A stretch of 46,998 bases of DNA from Eisenbergiella porci (GCF_009696275.1 NZ_VUMI01000045.1:1-46998), one strand, 5' to 3'; counted from the stretch's first letter, positions 1-8,380 are shown. Made by a program: numbers and translations. Notes: generated from the letters alone by a model not told the origin.

Positions 1-126
1 ACCTATCGGGTTATCAGTTGTTGCTCATCCCTGCCGAGATAAGCCCGACGCTTTTAGCATCACATGGCCATAAGTCTATGAAGTATTACCCTCATAGCGT
101 GATGTTTGTGCGTCAACGTGTCGCAC
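1..126 (-). mobile_element. Group II intron, 5' end (incomplete)
   Basis: On the minus strand the virB4 reading frame breaks after ATC TTT G at position 127, and the next bases are GTGCGACACG, the conserved 5' end of group II introns (GUGYG). The first bases can fold as GTGCG...CGCAC. The rest resembles the start of domain I, but the window ends before the exon-binding loops and any reverse transcriptase can be seen. The intron lies in the sense orientation of virB4, so splicing could restore the message. Its 3' end is at 46906-46998. Confidence 0.85.
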
Positions 127-2323
127 CAAAGATGTTCTCCACTTCCCGGCTGGAGAGCAGGTCCTTCACATTCTGGGTGATGCCGGTGGGGATGCCTCCC
201 CATTTGCGGAACCGTTTCCAAATCTCCACGGAGTAGGCCGCCGTCTGCTCCTCCTTCAGGAGCAGATGGAACTCGTCCATGAAATACCGGGTGGCCTTGC
301 CCGCGCTGCGGTTCTGGGTCACGCGCCCCCACACCTGATCCTGCACCACCAGCATCCCGATCTTCTTCATCTGCTTGCCCAGGTCCTTGATGTCAAAGCA
401 GACGATGCGGTTGGTGATGTCCACATTAGTGCGGTGGTTGAAGATGTTCAGGGAGCCGGTGACATAAATTTCAAGGGCGGTCGCCACATGGCGGGCCTCC
501 TTCTCCTCCTGCTTTAAGAGCGCCTCGTAGAGGTCCTGCAAGAGGGGCATATTCTCCGGCCTGGGGTCCTCGAAATACTTCTGGTATATCTGGTGGACGC
601 AGCGGTCGATGACCGTTTTCTCCACCGGCTGGAGGCCCTCCTTGCCGCCTACCACCAGCTCGCACAGGGAGAGGATGAAGTCGGCTTTCAGGGCCACGGG
701 GTTGTCCTCCTCGGAGTAGTTCAGGTTGATGTCCATCGGGTTGACATACTGGCTGCTGGACGGGCTGATCCTGATGATCTGCCCGCCGAACCGCTCCACC
801 AGCGGCGCGTACTCCGCCTCCGGGTCGCAGATGATGACATCATCGTCCGACACAAGGAAGGCGTTGGCGATCTCCCGCTTGGCGGCGAAGGACTTGCCGG
901 AGCCGGGAGTGCCAAGGATCAGCCCGTTGGGGTTTTTAAGAGCCTTCCTGTCCACCATAATGAGGTTGTTGGAAAGGGCGTTCAGGCCGTAGTAGAGGGA
1001 CTCCTTCCGGTCCTGAAACAGCTCCTGCGTGGTGAACGGGATGAAGATGGCGGTGGAGCTGGTGGTAAGGCCCCGCTGTATCTCGATGAGGTTCTGCGCC
1101 AGCGGCAGGGAGGACATCAGCCCCTGCTCCTGCTGGAAGTCCAGCCGCCGCAGGACGCAGTTGTGCTTCTGGGCGATGCTCTGGGACTGGAACACATTGG
1201 TCTCCAGCTCCTGCTCGGTGCGCCCGGTGTTCATCACCAGGAACGTCACCATGAACATCCGCTCGTTCTGGCTCTGCAATTCCTTCAGCAGCGCCTTGGC
1301 GTCCCTGCCGTAGGTGGCGAGGTCGGAGGGGATGATGTCGATGTCGTACCCGGCGCGGACGGCCTTCTTCTGTTCCTCGATCTTGCTGCGGTCCAGCTCC
1401 GTGATGGTGTGCTTCACCGTCTTGATGGCCTTGTTCTGGTCGATGGACTGGATGTGCATGGTGACGATCTGGCTGGAGTCGATGTCCAGGATGTCCGCCA
1501 GCATACGGTCGCTGATGTCCGAGGCCGTGATGGACAAAAACGACATGGCCCCGTACATATCCCCCGCCTGGAAGGTGCGCCGGCCGTTGAAGGCAAAGGC
1601 GGCGGGTGCGATGAAGTCCTTCACGGAAAGCCCGGACTCCACCAGCCACTTCCACTCGAAGGCGAAGGGGTCACGGTCCCCCATGTGGAACATGGAGTGC
1701 ATCAGGCGCAGGCGCTCCTTCCCGTTCAGCACAGCGGCGGTCACGCCGATGCGCTTGAAGTTGTTGAGCAGGTCCGTCTCCACATGGTCCAGCCGGGGCT
1801 TCGCCTGCCGCATGGAGGCCGCCTCGATGCCGAAGGTCAGGTACTTCGCCTTTGTCAGGCCGTTGTTGCCCCTGGCAAGCTGGCTTTTCAGCATCTGGCT
1901 GTACTCCGCCCGGACGCTGTCAAAGGCGTCCCCCGCAGGCGGGATGCGGACGGACTTCTCGAAGCTCTCCGCGTCGGTCGCCATGTTCATGAAGGACAGC
2001 TCAAAGTGGATGGAACTGTCGAAGAAGTTGAGGAAGCTGCACCACTCCTCGAAGATGGCCGTCTTGTCCTCCTGCTGGGCCAGCTGGTAGTTGATGTCGT
2101 TGAACTGGACGGTCTTGGTGTAGTAGTTGTCCGTCACACGGCAGATGCCGTCCGGGAACATCCTCTGGAACGGGATGGACTGCTGGGCGGTGCGGGGAGT
2201 GCCGTCATCCCTGCGGGCCTTCTCGATGATGGCCCTAATCTGTTTTTTCTCCGCTTTTGTCAGGCTTGCGGGGAGAGCGATCGGCTCCGCTTTCCCGCGC
2301 CCGCCTTTCTGCGTTTTGAACAA
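127..2323 (-). CDS. virB4: VirB4-family conjugation ATPase, exon 1 (residues 1 to about 732)
   Basis: Energizing ATPase of the type IV secretion channel, acting at the inner face of the membrane. Walker A GTPGSGKS is at about residues 471-478, and the Walker B-like segment RYFMDEFHLLL near 676-686. I place the start at TTG 2323, nine bases after GGAGG (2333-2337); this gives an 89-bp overlap with prgI. An ATG farther upstream would extend the frame into prgI and has no ribosome site. The frame runs to ...VENIF and is then cut by the group II intron. The missing C-terminus (NSDF..., 46905-46670) is at the other window edge; joined, the protein is about 810 residues, normal for the family. Neighbours PrgI, TrbL and Maff2 confirm the mating-channel context. 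Confidence 0.93.
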
Positions 2324-2678
2324 TGGCCTGTACCTCCTTTTCCACTTGGTCCTGCCGCATGAGGGCAGAGTAATAGTTGTTGGTCGCATAGGGACGGACC
2401 TTCGGGCGGATGAACTTCGCCTGGATGAAATGCCGCGCCACCGCCTCCAGCGGCTGGCCGTCCTTCTCGTACATGGCGAGGAAGAACAGCGGGAGCATGA
2501 GGACGATCATCCCCATGACGGCGAGGCTGGTGTTGCCGGAGCGTTTCATCAGGAAGAACGCAGGGACGCCGATGAGCGCCGCCGCGCCGAAGCAGACGAG
2601 CTGCCGCTTCGTCAGCCCAAAGAACACCTTGGTCTTTACCCGCGTCAGGTCGCGGGGGATGGAAATATACGCTGCCAT
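2235..2678 (-). CDS. PrgI family conjugation membrane protein
   Basis: A 147-residue protein with the PrgI layout: a short N-terminal segment (AYISIPRDLTRVKTKVFFGL), two closely spaced membrane helices (about residues 28-46 and 51-70), then a cytoplasmic tail. PrgI-family proteins are small VirB3-like partners encoded next to VirB4 in Gram-positive type IV secretion systems. The start ATG at 2678 follows AAAGGAGG. The stop of the VirB6-like gene is 18 bp upstream, and virB4 starts inside its 3' end, so VirB6-like, PrgI and VirB4 are probably made together. Family assignment is strong; the direct partner is inferred from gene order. Confidence 0.9.
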   Translation of the reverse strand: MAAYISIPRDLTRVKTKVFFGLTKRQLVCFGAAALIGVPAFFLMKRSGNTSLAVMGMIVLMLPLFFLAMYEKDGQPLEAVARHFIQAKFIRPKVRPYATNNYYSALMRQDQVEKEVQAIVQNAERRARESGADRSPRKPDKSGEKTD

Positions 2679-2696
2679 GATGACCTCCTTTCCCGG

Positions 2697-3563
2697 TCAA
2701 TGGGCGTTCAGTACGCTTCGGGCAAGGCCCCCGGTCTTGAACAGGGTGAACACCAGCAGGACCGTGTACCCCACCACGCCCCAGAGGGAGCCGACTATAT
2801 CCGAAGTGAACGAGATGGACTGTATCAGCACAGCGTAGATGCCGACACAGATGATGATGAGGAAGCCCTGGAAGCCCAGGGCGAACAGGGAGCGGAGGTA
2901 GTTCTGCCCGGTCTGGCTCTGTTCCCGGTTCCCGAAGGTAGAGAGCGGGATGGGCGCGAGGCTTGTCATCAAATACACCTCTATCATACGGCCGTAGACG
3001 ATGACGAAGATCACGATGGAGAGTATCCAGAGGGTGAGCTGTATCACAAAGCTCATCAGGTAGATGCCCAAAAGCGTACCCACGCCGTAGGTCGAGAGCG
3101 TGGCCTCCATCGCGGCGATGGCCTCATCGCTGACCGATGTGGACGCGCCGATGATGCCCCCGCTCTGGGAGATCACGCTCTGGCAGACATCAAAGACCGC
3201 CATCACGATGTTGAAGCAGTTGGAGATGAGCGTGACAGCCACGAAGGTCTTGAATATCCACTTGAAGATGATCCATGTCTCGAAGTTCGAGAGGTTGTTA
3301 TGCTCAATGATGAGCTGGATCAGCTCGTAACAGGCAATGAAGGTGAGGATCAGCCCCGCTATGGGGATGATGACGGTCTCCGATACGCTGCGTATCATGG
3401 AGAAGATGCCAGGGGAGAAGCTCGCCGGGGTCATGCCCACATCCATGGCGATCTCCCCCACGCGGGAGTTGACCGAATCGAAAACACCTGTGAGGTTGCC
3501 CATGATCCCGCTGATCAGAAGCTCTTTGAGCCATTCCGCGATTGCGTCAAGAATACTGCCCAA
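2697..3563 (-). CDS. VirB6/TrbL-like polytopic conjugation protein
   Basis: A 288-residue membrane protein with several hydrophobic segments: about residues 57-85 (IIPIAGLILTFIACYELIQL), 100-125, 160-190 and 245-280. An N-terminal amphipathic part starts MGSILDAIAEWLKELL. Size, topology and place between Maff2 and PrgI fit the VirB6/TrbL-like component of Clostridia conjugative elements, part of the inner-membrane channel. The best start is TTG 3563 behind AAAGGACAAGG; no ATG is better placed. A GC-rich hairpin (3595-3622) lies between the upstream Maff2 gene and this start. VirB6 function is inferred from topology and neighbours because sequence conservation in this family is low. Confidence 0.8.
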   Translation of the reverse strand: MGSILDAIAEWLKELLISGIMGNLTGVFDSVNSRVGEIAMDVGMTPASFSPGIFSMIRSVSETVIIPIAGLILTFIACYELIQLIIEHNNLSNFETWIIFKWIFKTFVAVTLISNCFNIVMAVFDVCQSVISQSGGIIGASTSVSDEAIAAMEATLSTYGVGTLLGIYLMSFVIQLTLWILSIVIFVIVYGRMIEVYLMTSLAPIPLSTFGNREQSQTGQNYLRSLFALGFQGFLIIICVGIYAVLIQSISFTSDIVGSLWGVVGYTVLLVFTLFKTGGLARSVLNAH

Positions 3564-3594
3564 ATCAAATACCTTGTCCTTTCATCTGGTGGGG

Positions 3595-3622
3595 CAGGGC
3601 GGCAGGGCGCCGCCCCGCCCTG
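3595..3622 (-). other. GC-rich hairpin upstream of the VirB6-like gene
   Basis: Perfect 8-bp inverted repeat CAGGGCGG/CCGCCCTG with a 12-nt loop and no following T-run, so it is not a classical terminator. Similar stems without T-runs precede both Maff2 genes. An mRNA-stabilizing or processing role is inference. Confidence 0.5.
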
Positions 3623-3651
3623 GTTACAGCGGGCCTTGTCCTGCCTCCGTG

Positions 3652-3870
3652 TCAGGCGGTGAACAGCCCGGAGAGCAGGGGGACCAAGGTGATACCGATG
3701 AGGGCGACGCCTCCGCCCGCCATCAACTGTTTCATGCCCTGGCTCTTGGCTCCGGGGTTGTCGTTGCCGTAGCCCTCCAGAAGGTTGATCGCGCCCCACA
3801 CGCCGAGGCCGGCGCCCAGCGCCACAACGAGGGTCTGCAGCACATTGATCGCACTGTTGAAAAATGCCAT
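3652..3870 (-). CDS. Maff2 family small membrane protein, copy 1
   Basis: A 72-residue protein (MAFFNSAINVLQTLVVALG...) of the Maff2 family, with two hydrophobic stretches: about residues 9-28, and 50-70 ending VPLLSGLFTA. A conserved polar loop (EGYGNDNPGAKSQG) lies between them. Size and topology recall VirB2-like pilins, and these genes lie beside VirD4 and VirB6-like genes, but pilin function is inference. A good ribosome site (AAGGAGGACAAAAAT) precedes ATG 3870. It differs from copy 2 at one residue (N9 here, G9 there), so the pair is a recent tandem duplication. Confidence 0.88.
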   Translation of the reverse strand: MAFFNSAINVLQTLVVALGAGLGVWGAINLLEGYGNDNPGAKSQGMKQLMAGGGVALIGITLVPLLSGLFTA

Positions 3871-3894
3871 ATTTTTGTCCTCCTTAAAGTCGGT

Positions 3895-3915
3895 GGGCGG
3901 GAGATGCCCCCGCCC
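3895..3915 (-). other. Hairpin in the leader of Maff2 copy 1
   Basis: GGGCGGG (minus strand) pairs with CCCGCCC across a 7-nt loop, about 14 bases before the ribosome site. An equivalent stem, GGGCGG/CCGCCC, lies at 4323-4344 before copy 2 although the surrounding bases differ. There is no T-run. Conservation of pairing between copies suggests a functional mRNA element. Confidence 0.5.
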
Positions 3916-4079
3916 GGAAACAGGTCTGCTTGGTTACGAAAACACGGGATTCCCCCGGTTTTATGCGGCTTTCCCAGTCTGGCCCGCTGAATGGATGCCT
4001 GCCATTGTAAGGGTGGGGGCAGCTCCATTTCCGGCAGGCCAGGGGGAGAACCGCCGCCCTTATGGGCGGGATGCCAGCG

Positions 4080-4298
4080 TCAGGCGGTGAACAGGCCGGA
4101 GAGCAGGGGAACGAGGGTGATGCCGATGAGGGCGACGCCTCCGCCCGCCATCAACTGCTTCATGCCCTGGCTCTTGGCTCCGGGGTTGTCGTTGCCGTAG
4201 CCCTCCAGAAGGTTGATCGCGCCCCACACGCCGAGGCCGGCGCCCAGCGCCACAACGAGGGTCTGCAAAACACCGATCGCACTGTTGAAAAATGCCAT
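4080..4298 (-). CDS. Maff2 family small membrane protein, copy 2
   Basis: A 72-residue two-helix membrane protein, identical to copy 1 except for Gly at residue 9. Start ATG 4298 follows AAGGAGGACAAAGTT; a longer frame reaching upstream crosses the hairpin leader and is not supported. It is the first gene after virD4 and its terminator (4493-4516), and is separated from copy 1 by about 210 bp. Possible roles are a VirB2-like channel or pilus subunit, with two copies raising dosage. The role is not shown by sequence alone. Confidence 0.85.
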   Translation of the reverse strand: MAFFNSAIGVLQTLVVALGAGLGVWGAINLLEGYGNDNPGAKSQGMKQLMAGGGVALIGITLVPLLSGLFTA

Positions 4299-4322
4299 AA
4301 CTTTGTCCTCCTTCAAGACAGT

Positions 4323-4344
4323 GGGCGGAGCCTTTGCCCCGCCC
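4323..4344 (-). other. Hairpin in the leader of Maff2 copy 2
   Basis: Minus-strand GGGCGG pairs with CCGCCC across a 10-nt loop, just upstream of the GGAGG of copy 2. It is the counterpart of the stem at 3895-3915 and has no T-run. Confidence 0.5.
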
Positions 4345-4492
4345 GGTTCGTGGAATGGTTTTGATGGTGCAAAAGGGCGCCCGCCGTCCCGCACAGTCAG
4401 CCCGCCTGTTGGATGCCTGCCGTAAGGTGAGTGGGGGCAGCTTCATTACAGGCGGGCGCTGTTCCGTGCAGGGAGGGAACGCCCGGACATGG

Positions 4493-4516
4493 AAAAAGCC
4501 CCGCAGAGGGGGCTTT
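4493..4516 (-). terminator. Intrinsic terminator after virD4
   Basis: Minus strand AAAGCCCC-CTCTGC-GGGGCTTT followed by TT: an 8-bp stem, 6-nt loop and U-run, 13 bp after the virD4 stop. It sits between virD4 and the Maff2 genes of the same module, so it either limits read-through or is itself regulated. Confidence 0.75.
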
Positions 4517-4528
4517 ACGGCGTGACGC

Positions 4529-6280
4529 TCATCCGTCCGCGTCGATCACTTCAAATTCGTCCTTCGCCCGCAGCTTCAGCCGGTGGTCCAGGAACTTCTC
4601 GATGTCGAAGCGGTTCTTCTCGTCACAGTCCGCCGTGTACTGGAAATTGGGGTGCTTCGTCAAGTCGTACTTGTCCGACAAAAACGGCCTCACGCCCCGG
4701 ATCTGGAGGATGCACTTGCCGCCGTCCAGCACCGCCAGCTCGTCCACGCTGGCAAGCTCATGGCCCGTCCGCTGGTAGTTCACGCTGTGGGACTCCTGGC
4801 TGCCCTTGCTCACCCCGGTGTTGAACATATCTATGGTCTCCTTGCCCAGGGCGGCGGAAAGCTCCTTCAAGGTGGTCGGCTCACTGCCGCCGAGGAAGAT
4901 GCGGGTGTCCATGTTGCCGATGATGGTGTCGGCGTTGTCCTTGTAGATCGCCTTTAGCTGGCTCTGCGCCTGCAAGACCAGGCAGGCCGATATTTCCCGG
5001 CTTCGGATGGTCGCCACCAGCTTCTCCAGGTTCGGTATCTGCCCGATGTTGGCGCACTCGTCAATGAGGCAGCGCACATGGACCGGGAGCCGCCCGTGGT
5101 ACTGGTCGTCCGCCTTCTCGCACAGCAGGTTGAAAAGCTGGGTGTAGATCATGCTGATGAGGAAATTGAAGGTGCTGTCCGTGTCGCTCATGATGAGGAA
5201 CAGGGCGGTCTTCCGGTCCCCCAGGGTGTCCAGCTCCAGCTCGTCATACCGGGTGATCTCCCGCAGTTCGGCGATGTCAAAGGGAGCCAGCCGAGCGCCG
5301 CAGGAGATGAGGATGGATTTTGCTGTCTTGCCGGCCGCCAGCTTATAGAGCCGGTATTGGCGGACAGCGAAGTGGTCCGGCTCTTTCTTTTCCAGCGCCT
5401 CAAACATCTGGTCGATAGGGTTCTGGAACGTCTCATCGTCCTCCCGGACTTCCATAGCGTTCAGGAAGGTGATGAGCGTCCCGAAGTTCTGCTCCTCCAC
5501 GGGCGCGATATAGTGGATATAGGCGATGAGCGCCGTGTAAAGGAGCTTCTCGGCTTTCTCCCAGAACTGGTCCCCGCCCTTGCCCTCGCCCTGCGTGTTC
5601 ACCATCAGCGTTGTCACCAGCTTCAGGATGTCCTTCTCCGAGTGGATATAGGCGAAGGGGTTGTAGTGCATCGACTTCTTGAAATTGATCGTGTTAAAAA
5701 TCTTGATGCGGTACTTGTTCCGCACCAGGACGGCCCCGCATTCCTCGACGATCCCCCCTTTTGGATCAGTGATGACATACGAACTATGGCACTGTAAAAG
5801 GTTGGGCTTGAGCCAGAACCTGGTCTTGCCGCTACCGGAGCCGCCAACGATCAGCACGTTCTTGTTCCGGGCGGTCTTGGGGTCCTTGGGACGGCTGTTC
5901 ATGGTGAGGCTCTCCGTCCGTGTCAGGATGACATTGTTCTCAAACACGGGGTCCGCGAACGGCTCGATGTCCTTCGGGCCGCCCCATCTGGCGCTCCCGT
6001 ATTCCTCCCCGTGGCGGTATTTCTTGGCGTTCTTGCTCCGCACATACACCACCAGCCGGAACGCCGCGCCGATGGCAAGCCCGATGCACAGGTCGAAGGG
6101 GTGGAAGCTGGGCATGGGGTTCCCCCACGCCGTACCCATCGAGGTGAAAAAGCCGAGGAGCTTTGTGGAGATGTCCGTACCCTCCGCGATACGCCACGCT
6201 TCCCCGATATTGGAGCAGAACAGCCCGATGATGGCATAGGGGATGTTCAGGATGATGAGTTTCTTTGTTTTCTGGTTCAT
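4529..6280 (-). CDS. virD4: VirD4-family type IV coupling protein
   Basis: A 583-residue coupling ATPase that brings the relaxosome to the conjugation channel. It has two N-terminal membrane helices (about residues 8-26 and 62-82), Walker A GGSGSGKT (about 144-151), and Walker B-like RCLIDECANIG (about 402-412) followed by the LEKLVATIRSREIS segment typical of VirD4/TraG proteins. Length is usual for the Gram-positive branch. The start overlaps the PcfB stop by 4 bp (ATGA), so the two are translationally coupled. A terminator follows at 4493-4516. Confidence 0.95.
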   Translation of the reverse strand: MNQKTKKLIILNIPYAIIGLFCSNIGEAWRIAEGTDISTKLLGFFTSMGTAWGNPMPSFHPFDLCIGLAIGAAFRLVVYVRSKNAKKYRHGEEYGSARWGGPKDIEPFADPVFENNVILTRTESLTMNSRPKDPKTARNKNVLIVGGSGSGKTRFWLKPNLLQCHSSYVITDPKGGIVEECGAVLVRNKYRIKIFNTINFKKSMHYNPFAYIHSEKDILKLVTTLMVNTQGEGKGGDQFWEKAEKLLYTALIAYIHYIAPVEEQNFGTLITFLNAMEVREDDETFQNPIDQMFEALEKKEPDHFAVRQYRLYKLAAGKTAKSILISCGARLAPFDIAELREITRYDELELDTLGDRKTALFLIMSDTDSTFNFLISMIYTQLFNLLCEKADDQYHGRLPVHVRCLIDECANIGQIPNLEKLVATIRSREISACLVLQAQSQLKAIYKDNADTIIGNMDTRIFLGGSEPTTLKELSAALGKETIDMFNTGVSKGSQESHSVNYQRTGHELASVDELAVLDGGKCILQIRGVRPFLSDKYDLTKHPNFQYTADCDEKNRFDIEKFLDHRLKLRAKDEFEVIDADG

Positions 6281-6756
6281 CGCTCACGCTCCTGGTTCTT
6301 CTCCCGCACCTTGGAGGGGATGGACTTGGCAAGCTCCTTCAGGTGCGCCAGGGCTTTCAGGACGCTGGGCCGCTTCTCTTTCTGGGACAGCTTCACGGAA
6401 TACTCCTTGAAGGCGGCGGTCAGCACATCGGCGTCCTTTGCCTTGAAGAACACCATAAAGCGGGGCGGCTCCTGGGACACATCCTTTCGGATGGCATAGT
6501 CCACGCCGTACTTGTTCAGCACCCGCTCAAAGTCCTTGATGCCGCTCTTTGCGATGTCGATCTGCTGCGCCCCCTGGTCCTTGCGGATCAGCTTCTCCAC
6601 GGTCATCTTTCCGTGGTCGCCCTCCGCCGCCCTGCCGGCCTTCACCCGCGCCCGGTGCTGGCAGTATTTTCGGAACGCCGCCACCAGTGTCCGCCCGGTC
6701 AGCTTGCTGGTGCTTATCATCAGGTTTACGGTCCTGTTCTCTACTTCCTCCTGCAA
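6277..6756 (-). CDS. PcfB family (DUF3801) conjugation protein
   Basis: A 159-residue basic protein matching the PcfB/DUF3801 pattern, with the N-terminal VNLMISTSKLTGRTLVAAFRK segment and a central DIAKSGIKDFERVLNKYGVDYAI segment. In pCF10, PcfB is an accessory factor associated with the relaxosome and coupling protein. The 4-bp overlap with virD4 agrees with a direct VirD4 partnership. There are no membrane segments; the C-terminus is highly charged (REKNQERER). The start ATG at 6756 follows GCAGGAGG about 20 bases upstream, so a start slightly inside is also possible. Confidence 0.85.
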   Translation of the reverse strand: MQEEVENRTVNLMISTSKLTGRTLVAAFRKYCQHRARVKAGRAAEGDHGKMTVEKLIRKDQGAQQIDIAKSGIKDFERVLNKYGVDYAIRKDVSQEPPRFMVFFKAKDADVLTAAFKEYSVKLSQKEKRPSVLKALAHLKELAKSIPSKVREKNQERER

Positions 6757-6813
6757 ATCTCATTCCCCCTTTCTGCGGAAACGGCACTGGCACTGGAGGT
6801 ATGCGCCGGGGTC

Positions 6814-7314
6814 TCAGATGTGGAACGCCGGGAAGTCCTTCCCATCGGCGTAGAGGGTCACGGTATGGTCGGCAAAGTAGACCACGGCGGCGATCACATC
6901 CTCCGCAGAGAGGGAAACGCCGTCCCCGTCCTCATCGTACTTGTAGACGATCACGGGGCCGAGCAGATACCGCTCCCTGCCCAGGTTCAGGACGCGACGC
7001 CCGTCAAAGACGATAGCCAGCCCCGCCACATCCAGGGCATCGTCCGACACGACCTCCAGGCAGTCGTACTTGCCTTTGCTCTCGATCTCGTCCCAGCACT
7101 GGGTCTCCTGCATGACCTCCGGGGTCTTGTCCGGGCGCATCACCATCACGATGGAGTCCGCCTCGGCCTCCGTGACGGCGGCCTCCTCCGCCGCGTCGTG
7201 CAGATAGTCCTCCAGGGAGTCCACCAGCTTTTTGTAGCCGGGCCTGTCCGCCCTGTCGGGCATGGACAGGTTGATGTTCACATCACCGTTGAAGTGAAAG
7301 TGGATACTGTTCAT
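6814..7314 (-). CDS. Conserved element protein of unknown function (166 aa)
   Basis: An acidic, soluble 166-residue protein starting MNSIHFHFNGDVNINLSMPD. I do not recognise a named domain. Start ATG 7314 is chosen because AAAGGAG lies ten bases upstream; a longer frame would run through a terminator and into parB. No membrane segment or signal is visible. The N-terminal half looks like a short beta strand followed by helices (YKKLVDSLEDYLHDAAEEAAV); the C-terminal half has the pattern of a small beta-rich domain. It sits between parB and pcfB in the transfer module, with a terminator directly in front of its ribosome site. Confidence 0.75.
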   Translation of the reverse strand: MNSIHFHFNGDVNINLSMPDRADRPGYKKLVDSLEDYLHDAAEEAAVTEAEADSIVMVMRPDKTPEVMQETQCWDEIESKGKYDCLEVVSDDALDVAGLAIVFDGRRVLNLGRERYLLGPVIVYKYDEDGDGVSLSAEDVIAAVVYFADHTVTLYADGKDFPAFHI

Positions 7315-7338
7315 AAGCGTAAAACTCCTTTTTTTCAT

Positions 7339-7365
7339 AAAAAATGCGCCCCGCAAAAGGGGGCG
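7339..7365 (-). terminator. Intrinsic terminator between parB-like gene and the 166-aa gene
   Basis: Minus strand CGCCCC-CTTTTGC-GGGGCG followed by CATTTTTT, starting 2 bp after the ParB stop. The T-run ends only about 14 bp before the next ribosome site, leaving no room for a promoter, so the downstream gene needs read-through. Confidence 0.75.
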
Positions 7366-7367
7366 TG

Positions 7368-8270
7368 TCACCGCTGCTGGTCCCGCTGCCGCCGCCTCTG
7401 CCACTGCTCCAGCAGGCGGAGGATGGTATCGCTCATCTGCCTGGGCGTGTAGGACTTGGGGAAGAACTTCTGGAGGTCGCTGGTCCTGAAAGCGATCTGC
7501 CCCAGGTCGTCCTTCTTCACCTCGTCCATGATGCTGCACATATCGTCCAGGGTGCAGCCGCTCTCCTGGCTCTTTTTCTTCATGCGCTGGGCCTGCGACA
7601 CAGAGGGTGCGGCCTGGGCGTAGTCCATCGCCTCCAGGAAGTTCCGCTGTTCCTCCGGCTTCAGGTAGGACAGCTCCACGGCGGGCGTCATGGAGATTTT
7701 CTTCTCGTCCACCATATCCAGGATTTCGGGGATCAGTTCTGTCAGGCGGATAAAGCGGCGCACAGAGTCCTTGCTCGTACCGGCTTGTTCCGCGATGATG
7801 TCCCTGGATTTTTTCCCGTCCAACTTGTGCGCGTCTTGCTCACAAGTTAGGTCGGTCCGGCTCCCCTGATGCTTCAAAGCCTCCAGCTTCATCTTGTAGG
7901 CTTTTGCCCTCTCGCTGGGCAGGATGTTCTCCCGCTGGAGGTTGGAGTCCACCATCATGATGACGGCGGCGTCATCGTCCAGTTCCCGGACAATGACGGG
8001 GATGGTGTCCAGCCCTGCCAGTTCTGCGGCGTGGTGGCGGCGGTGGCCGGAGATGATCTCATACCCGCCGTCCTGGTCCGGGCGCACGATGAGGGGATTG
8101 GCAACGCCCATCTGCCGGATGCTCTCTACGGTCTCCGCCATAGCATCGTCATCCAGCACCTTGAAGGGATGCCCTTCAAAGGGGTGCAGTTGGGAGAGGG
8201 GCATCCGCTGGACGGTCTCCGTCACGGCCTCAGCCGGTGCCTCCGCCTCTTTTTTCTTTGCTCTTGGCAT
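7368..8270 (-). CDS. ParB/RepB/Noc-like partition protein
   Basis: A 300-residue protein with an N-terminal ParB nuclease-like/CTP-binding domain. The hallmark GHRRHHAAE is at about residues 75-83, preceded by PLIVRPDQDGGYEIIS. A central helix-turn-helix region (DIIAEQAGTSKDSVRRFIRL, about 155-174) and a basic C-terminus ending QRRRQRDQQR follow. ParB-like proteins bind centromere-like sites for segregation or condensation; in conjugative elements they may stabilize the excised circle or regulate transfer. No ParA is visible. The start ATG 8270 follows GAGGTGAACACAA. Two strong terminators stand upstream and one directly downstream. Confidence 0.88.
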   Translation of the reverse strand: MPRAKKKEAEAPAEAVTETVQRMPLSQLHPFEGHPFKVLDDDAMAETVESIRQMGVANPLIVRPDQDGGYEIISGHRRHHAAELAGLDTIPVIVRELDDDAAVIMMVDSNLQRENILPSERAKAYKMKLEALKHQGSRTDLTCEQDAHKLDGKKSRDIIAEQAGTSKDSVRRFIRLTELIPEILDMVDEKKISMTPAVELSYLKPEEQRNFLEAMDYAQAAPSVSQAQRMKKKSQESGCTLDDMCSIMDEVKKDDLGQIAFRTSDLQKFFPKSYTPRQMSDTILRLLEQWQRRRQRDQQR

Positions 8271-8310
8271 TTGTGTTCACCTCGCTTTCTCAATGTGGGT
8301 TTATGGGAAA

Positions 8311-8360
8311 AAGAAAAAAGGCGTGTACCCCAGCCCCCCAGCGGGGCAGGATACACGCCT
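8311..8360 (-). terminator. Intrinsic terminator upstream of parB-like gene (inner)
   Basis: Minus strand 9-bp stem AGGCGTGTA/TACACGCCT, extended inside by a CCCC/GGGG pairing, then TTTTTCTTTTT. It lies about 25 bases before the parB ribosome site, so parB is expressed only through it or from a promoter I cannot see. Confidence 0.8.
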
Positions 8361-8380
8361 ATGTACCAGTCTGCGGACGC

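Larger units (their letters stand above)
3652..4470 (-). repeat. Tandem duplication of the Maff2 gene with its leader
   Basis: Two units (about 3652-4079 and 4080-4470) each hold a Maff2 gene, a GC hairpin leader and an upstream motif (GCAGGCATCC plus GGGGGCAGC on the plus strand near 3996-4022 and 4411-4441). Coding parts are almost identical. Spacers have diverged but kept their stems. Confidence 0.75.

Noticed and set aside
1-112. virB4 broken by a simple frameshift or insertion sequence
   Set aside because: The bases after the break and those before the second half are group II intron ends, and there are no inverted terminal repeats or target duplication of an insertion sequence.
593-2362. 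589-codon plus-strand open frame opposite virB4
   Set aside because: It mirrors GC-rich virB4 codons, has His/Val/Leu-rich low-complexity translation, no domain and no ribosome site; it is an antisense by-product.
2127-3662. 511-codon plus-strand open frame across prgI and the VirB6-like gene
   Set aside because: Antisense to well-supported membrane-protein genes; the translation has no recognizable fold.
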